DNA from: Moraxella sp.
Lineage (GTDB): Bacteria > Pseudomonadota > Gammaproteobacteria > Pseudomonadales > Moraxellaceae
Assembly: GCA_030530785.1 (NCBI GenBank)
Contig: JAUMUJ010000003.1
Span: 18,721-63,887, forward strand
Reading direction: 5' to 3'
Length of the DNA: 45,167 nt
Under the pieces are notes generated by a model that was not told the DNA's origin, did no database searches, and saw only the letters and a list, made by a program, of their open reading frames with translations. This document shows positions 42,310 through 45,167 of this stretch, one piece after another. Position 1 is the stretch's first letter; every line of letters starts with the position of its first letter. The position numbers and the translations under genes were made by a program.

Positions 42310-45167
42310 TTACAAGATGGCGTTGGCTTTTAAGAATGCATCTAGGTCGGTGTACGACTCAGTCATATTCTCAAAGGTAATGCTGTTGCCACCACCATCG
42401 GCTGTGGTAAAGCTGAGCGTCTTAGTGGTGTCGTTCCAAGCCATGTTGCTGACACTGTCTTTGCCTGCCCATGCTGGGTTATCCAGGTCAAGACCTAAGT
42501 TTTCGGCATTGACATCAATCACATCGCTAAACACAATCTTATCTACACCCACTTGGAAGTCTTTGATGACATCAGCATCATTATCCTTTTGAGTGCTGTA
42601 AATGAAGCGGTCGCCACCGTCACCACCGATGAGCGTATCGTTACCGCCACCACCATAGATATAGTCTCTGCCATCAGAGCCTGTGAGAAGATCCTGCTTA
42701 TGATCGTGATGACCATTCTCGTGAGCGTAATGACCAACCACCACATCGCCTGTGCGGACATTCCAAACATCATCTATCATCACGATGTCTTGTAGGTCAT
42801 TTAGGCTAAATGAGCTGTCCTTAATCATCAAAGTGTCGGTCAGATCTAAGGTTTGCCAAGTATCAGAGTCGCTTGACTTATACTCAAAATGTAACACCCC
42901 ATTATGACCCTGCTCCCAGTAGAGTATCTCAATAGGTATTAAGCCACCCTTAATAATGGCAACACCATCAGCAGCACTTACGGCTCTAGCTCGGTTATTG
43001 TCATACTCAATCACAGACTGACCATCCAACATCAAGCGGAAACCATCATCAGAGGTTACTCTAAAATCATAGTTACCAGGCTCTAGATAGATTTGACCTG
43101 TGATACGATAACCTGCATCTGTAGTATGACCAATACCTGCCTCGCTAACAATAGACCGACTGTCAGTATTACCCTCAAAAGAAGTGAACTTATACAAGTT
43201 GCTATTGTCAGCATTCAATACACTGGCATCGCCACCTGCTGGCACATCAATGTTGTACCCCATATGATTGGTAACACCATCATAATTAATTTTAGTAGCA
43301 GTAAAGCGAGCATCAGGTACACCCTGAGAAGCAGGAGTACTGGTACCTACAATATCAGAACCATTACGTCCATCAATGATACCCTCCATGTCAGCAATAA
43401 ATGCAAGATTACCATAAGCAGTATCATCAGCATAGACCTTATTACCTGCTACTACAGTATCATTATAACCATAGTACTCGGCATTTAGACCTAAGGCACT
43501 GCCATCAATGGCTTGTAGGCTAGATGTACCCGTAATGGAGATATTACCATCGGCATCTTTGACATACACATTCCACGTTTGTACAGACTCCATACCATCG
43601 CCATCACCGTCCACCACTCTGTAAGTCATTTGCTCTTGGTAGGTGTTTTTACCAACGGCTGACGCATAGCGGTACTCAGCAGTATTCATGTTCACCGCCA
43701 GTCTGCCACCTTGCTCGGTGATGATGCCGATGACTGAGCCTGCAATGGTGCCTGTGGGCGTGGTGATGGTGTTATTACCATCAAAGGTGTAGGTCTGACC
43801 TGCGATGGTAATTTGCTGAACATAACCACCATCTGCACCAAAACCTGTCAGTTGACCTGCAATGGTATGGTCATCAATAAATACTGAGCCATCGCCTGTG
43901 GCGGTTACACTTTGGATACTGTATGTGGTATGCTCTGCTAGGTTTTGTGCTAAGCCTGATGTATCCGTTGCTGCCGAACCGTCCATATCAGTTAATGTCG
44001 TACCATCATAAGCAATTGGGTCAATCGCCGTGGAGTCTTCACCAATATGAGCCGAGTAAGCATAGGACTTAATGTTATTTTCAATCAACCATTGTGTCCA
44101 AATGGCTTCTTCTTCTGGGCTGATGTATGGGCTGTCTGAACCTGTATTTATCGCACCAGATAAAGAAGTGCCGTCACCCATAGACACGTTTGGATGTCCG
44201 TCTGTTAAGAATACTGAGATGTTATTGGCATCGCCATCGGTAAACTTACCAGTGTGAGCAAAGGCCTCCATCATGTTCGTTAAAGCATCTTCGTAGTTGG
44301 TGGATGCACGAATGATGTCTTTATGGTTGGTGGCATAATCCACCATACCATCAATCTGAGCCAATGCCTCAGATGCGGTCATCCACGTATCACCGACAAT
44401 GCCTGCGGTTTGGGCAAACAGCACCAATTTCACCATCACTTGGTTGTCGCCAGCACTGTACTGGTTAATGGTGTCTTCCAGAGCTTTTTTGGCAACTTCA
44501 AGACGAGACACCACATTGCCATCAGGGTCAGTATAAGTTGCCTCCATACTACCTGACACATCAAAACCTACCAACAAGTTGGTCTTGATAGGCTCTCTTT
44601 GTAGCACTACGTCCACCACTGCATTTTCTTCAATAGATGGCATATCATCTTCAACCGCCACAGTAAATGATGTGGTAGCTTCTGCAACACCATCAGATAC
44701 TCTGATGTTAAAGCCAAGATTTAAGATGTCCTCAATGCTGTTTTCTGGGTGCGAGATGGGCTGATGAATGGTTACGGTGTAGTCTGCACCAAACTTATCA
44801 CCACCCATTGCCACAGGGTCAGCAACTTCAATGGTGATGACGTTTGCCCCACCGGCACTGCCCACCAGCGTATTACTGTTCGCATTCCAAGCCCACGCCA
44901 CAGGTGTGCCGTCCAACGTATTGATACTGCTCGTACCCTCCAAAGTGACGGTAAAGGTGTCGCTGTCAGGGTCGGTAAATACCAAGCGACCCGTGGCTGA
45001 CGCTGAGTCTGTGGTGTCAGTTGGTACACCTTTGGTATCACGGATACCGCCTTTTAGACCCTCTTCGGAGATTGCCACGTTTGCCGCCCCGTCAATGCTT
45101 GGGGCAATATTAGTTGGCGTAACTGGCGTGGTGGACGTATCTTTAATCTCAGTACTAACACGATTTT
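42310..45167 (-). CDS. Large RTX adhesin, 3' part (VWA, PA14, RTX, T1SS signal); runs off the window
   Basis: The frame is open to the window's right edge, so only the C-terminal 950 or so residues are visible. In order they hold repeats of the cadherin/VCBS kind (45060-44660), a von Willebrand A domain with the MIDAS motif DVSGSM (about 44580-43960), a linker region, a PA14 domain (about 43490-42830; FRVTSDDGFRLMLDGQSVI), and one RTX calcium-binding segment GGGGNDTLIGGDGGDRFIY (about 42650-42600) followed by the T1SS secretion signal. It is probably a surface adhesin of the BapA/LapA type, exported by the T1SS genes beside it. Confidence 0.9.
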   Translation of the reverse strand, partial: NRVSTEIKDTSTTPVTPTNIAPSIDGAANVAISEEGLKGGIRDTKGVPTDTTDSASATGRLVFTDPDSDTFTVTLEGTSSINTLDGTPVAWAWNANSNTLVGSAGGANVITIEVADPVAMGGDKFGADYTVTIHQPISHPENSIEDILNLGFNIRVSDGVAEATTSFTVAVEDDMPSIEENAVVDVVLQREPIKTNLLVGFDVSGSMEATYTDPDGNVVSRLEVAKKALEDTINQYSAGDNQVMVKLVLFAQTAGIVGDTWMTASEALAQIDGMVDYATNHKDIIRASTNYEDALTNMMEAFAHTGKFTDGDANNISVFLTDGHPNVSMGDGTSLSGAINTGSDSPYISPEEEAIWTQWLIENNIKSYAYSAHIGEDSTAIDPIAYDGTTLTDMDGSAATDTSGLAQNLAEHTTYSIQSVTATGDGSVFIDDHTIAGQLTGFGADGGYVQQITIAGQTYTFDGNNTITTPTGTIAGSVIGIITEQGGRLAVNMNTAEYRYASAVGKNTYQEQMTYRVVDGDGDGMESVQTWNVYVKDADGNISITGTSSLQAIDGSALGLNAEYYGYNDTVVAGNKVYADDTAYGNLAFIADMEGIIDGRNGSDIVGTSTPASQGVPDARFTATKINYDGVTNHMGYNIDVPAGGDASVLNADNSNLYKFTSFEGNTDSRSIVSEAGIGHTTDAGYRITGQIYLEPGNYDFRVTSDDGFRLMLDGQSVIEYDNNRARAVSAADGVAIIKGGLIPIEILYWEQGHNGVLHFEYKSSDSDTWQTLDLTDTLMIKDSSFSLNDLQDIVMIDDVWNVRTGDVVVGHYAHENGHHDHKQDLLTGSDGRDYIYGGGGNDTLIGGDGGDRFIYSTQKDNDADVIKDFQVGVDKIVFSDVIDVNAENLGLDLDNPAWAGKDSVSNMAWNDTTKTLSFTTADGGGNSITFENMTESYTDLDAFLKANAIL

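Noticed and set aside
43093-43488. Plus-strand open frame of 131 codons opposite the adhesin gene
   Set aside because: It is rich in Thr, Ile and Ser because it mirrors the repetitive adhesin coding strand; there is no independent coding sign.
1-45167. CRISPR array or standard tRNA/rRNA genes
   Set aside because: No regularly spaced repeats, no rRNA sequence and no complete tRNA cloverleaf were seen on either strand.

Overview
The window looks like a chromosomal segment of a gamma-proteobacterium of the Moraxellaceae, most likely a Moraxella species. It is moderately AT-rich, its housekeeping proteins (RecA, RpoH, BirA, CoaX, DapE, Hom, IscX, rpsU) read as that family, and it carries a phase-variable type I restriction subunit, IS elements and an RTX-type adhesin with its secretion system. 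The assignment comes from protein character only; no database was searched.

Layout. 1-3140: the end of an hsdS gene behind a 13-G tract, a TauE/SafE exporter (minus), then birA and coaX. 3190-4919: an orphan small gene, then an IS630-family element with a broken transposase, flanked by what look like scraps of a polymorphic toxin gene. 5026-10333 is the most striking part: rtcR (minus), a frameshifted antitoxin remnant, and a divergent sigma-54-type control region (palindrome, perfect IHF consensus, -24/-12 promoter). It leads into a tRNA-like leader RNA and three genes: a polynucleotide kinase-RNA ligase fusion, a calcineurin-like phosphoesterase and a coiled-coil protein of unknown function. 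I read this as an RtcR-controlled RNA repair operon that lacks rtcA and rtcB. Its downstream side holds a MITE-like element and a decayed second copy of the phosphoesterase gene.

10932-24456: dsbC-like lipoprotein; an AT-rich block of five minus-strand small genes that resemble toxin-immunity genes; hom; an ADP-ribosylglycohydrolase next to a paralogue of the 3190 gene; dapE; iscX; catalase; a small secreted Lys/Pro-rich protein; yaaA; recA-recX. 24529-29030: DUF4126, a DASS transporter, DUF937, DUF808 and rpsU. 29060-33222 is an accessory insertion: a CPBP protease, a Tae4-like amidase effector, and its probable immunity gene split by an IS607-type element (serine recombinase plus TnpB). Decayed pieces of rpsU and thiS lie inside this insertion.

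33316-37227: rpoH-DUF423-thiS operon, then an operon of M48 protease, BolA-like protein, a small lipoprotein and a TusA-like protein, and a small oxidoreductase-like protein. 37224-45167: a type I secretion operon (TolC-like, ABC, HlyD) preceded by the 3' part of its probable substrate, a large adhesin with VWA, PA14 and RTX segments that runs off the right edge.
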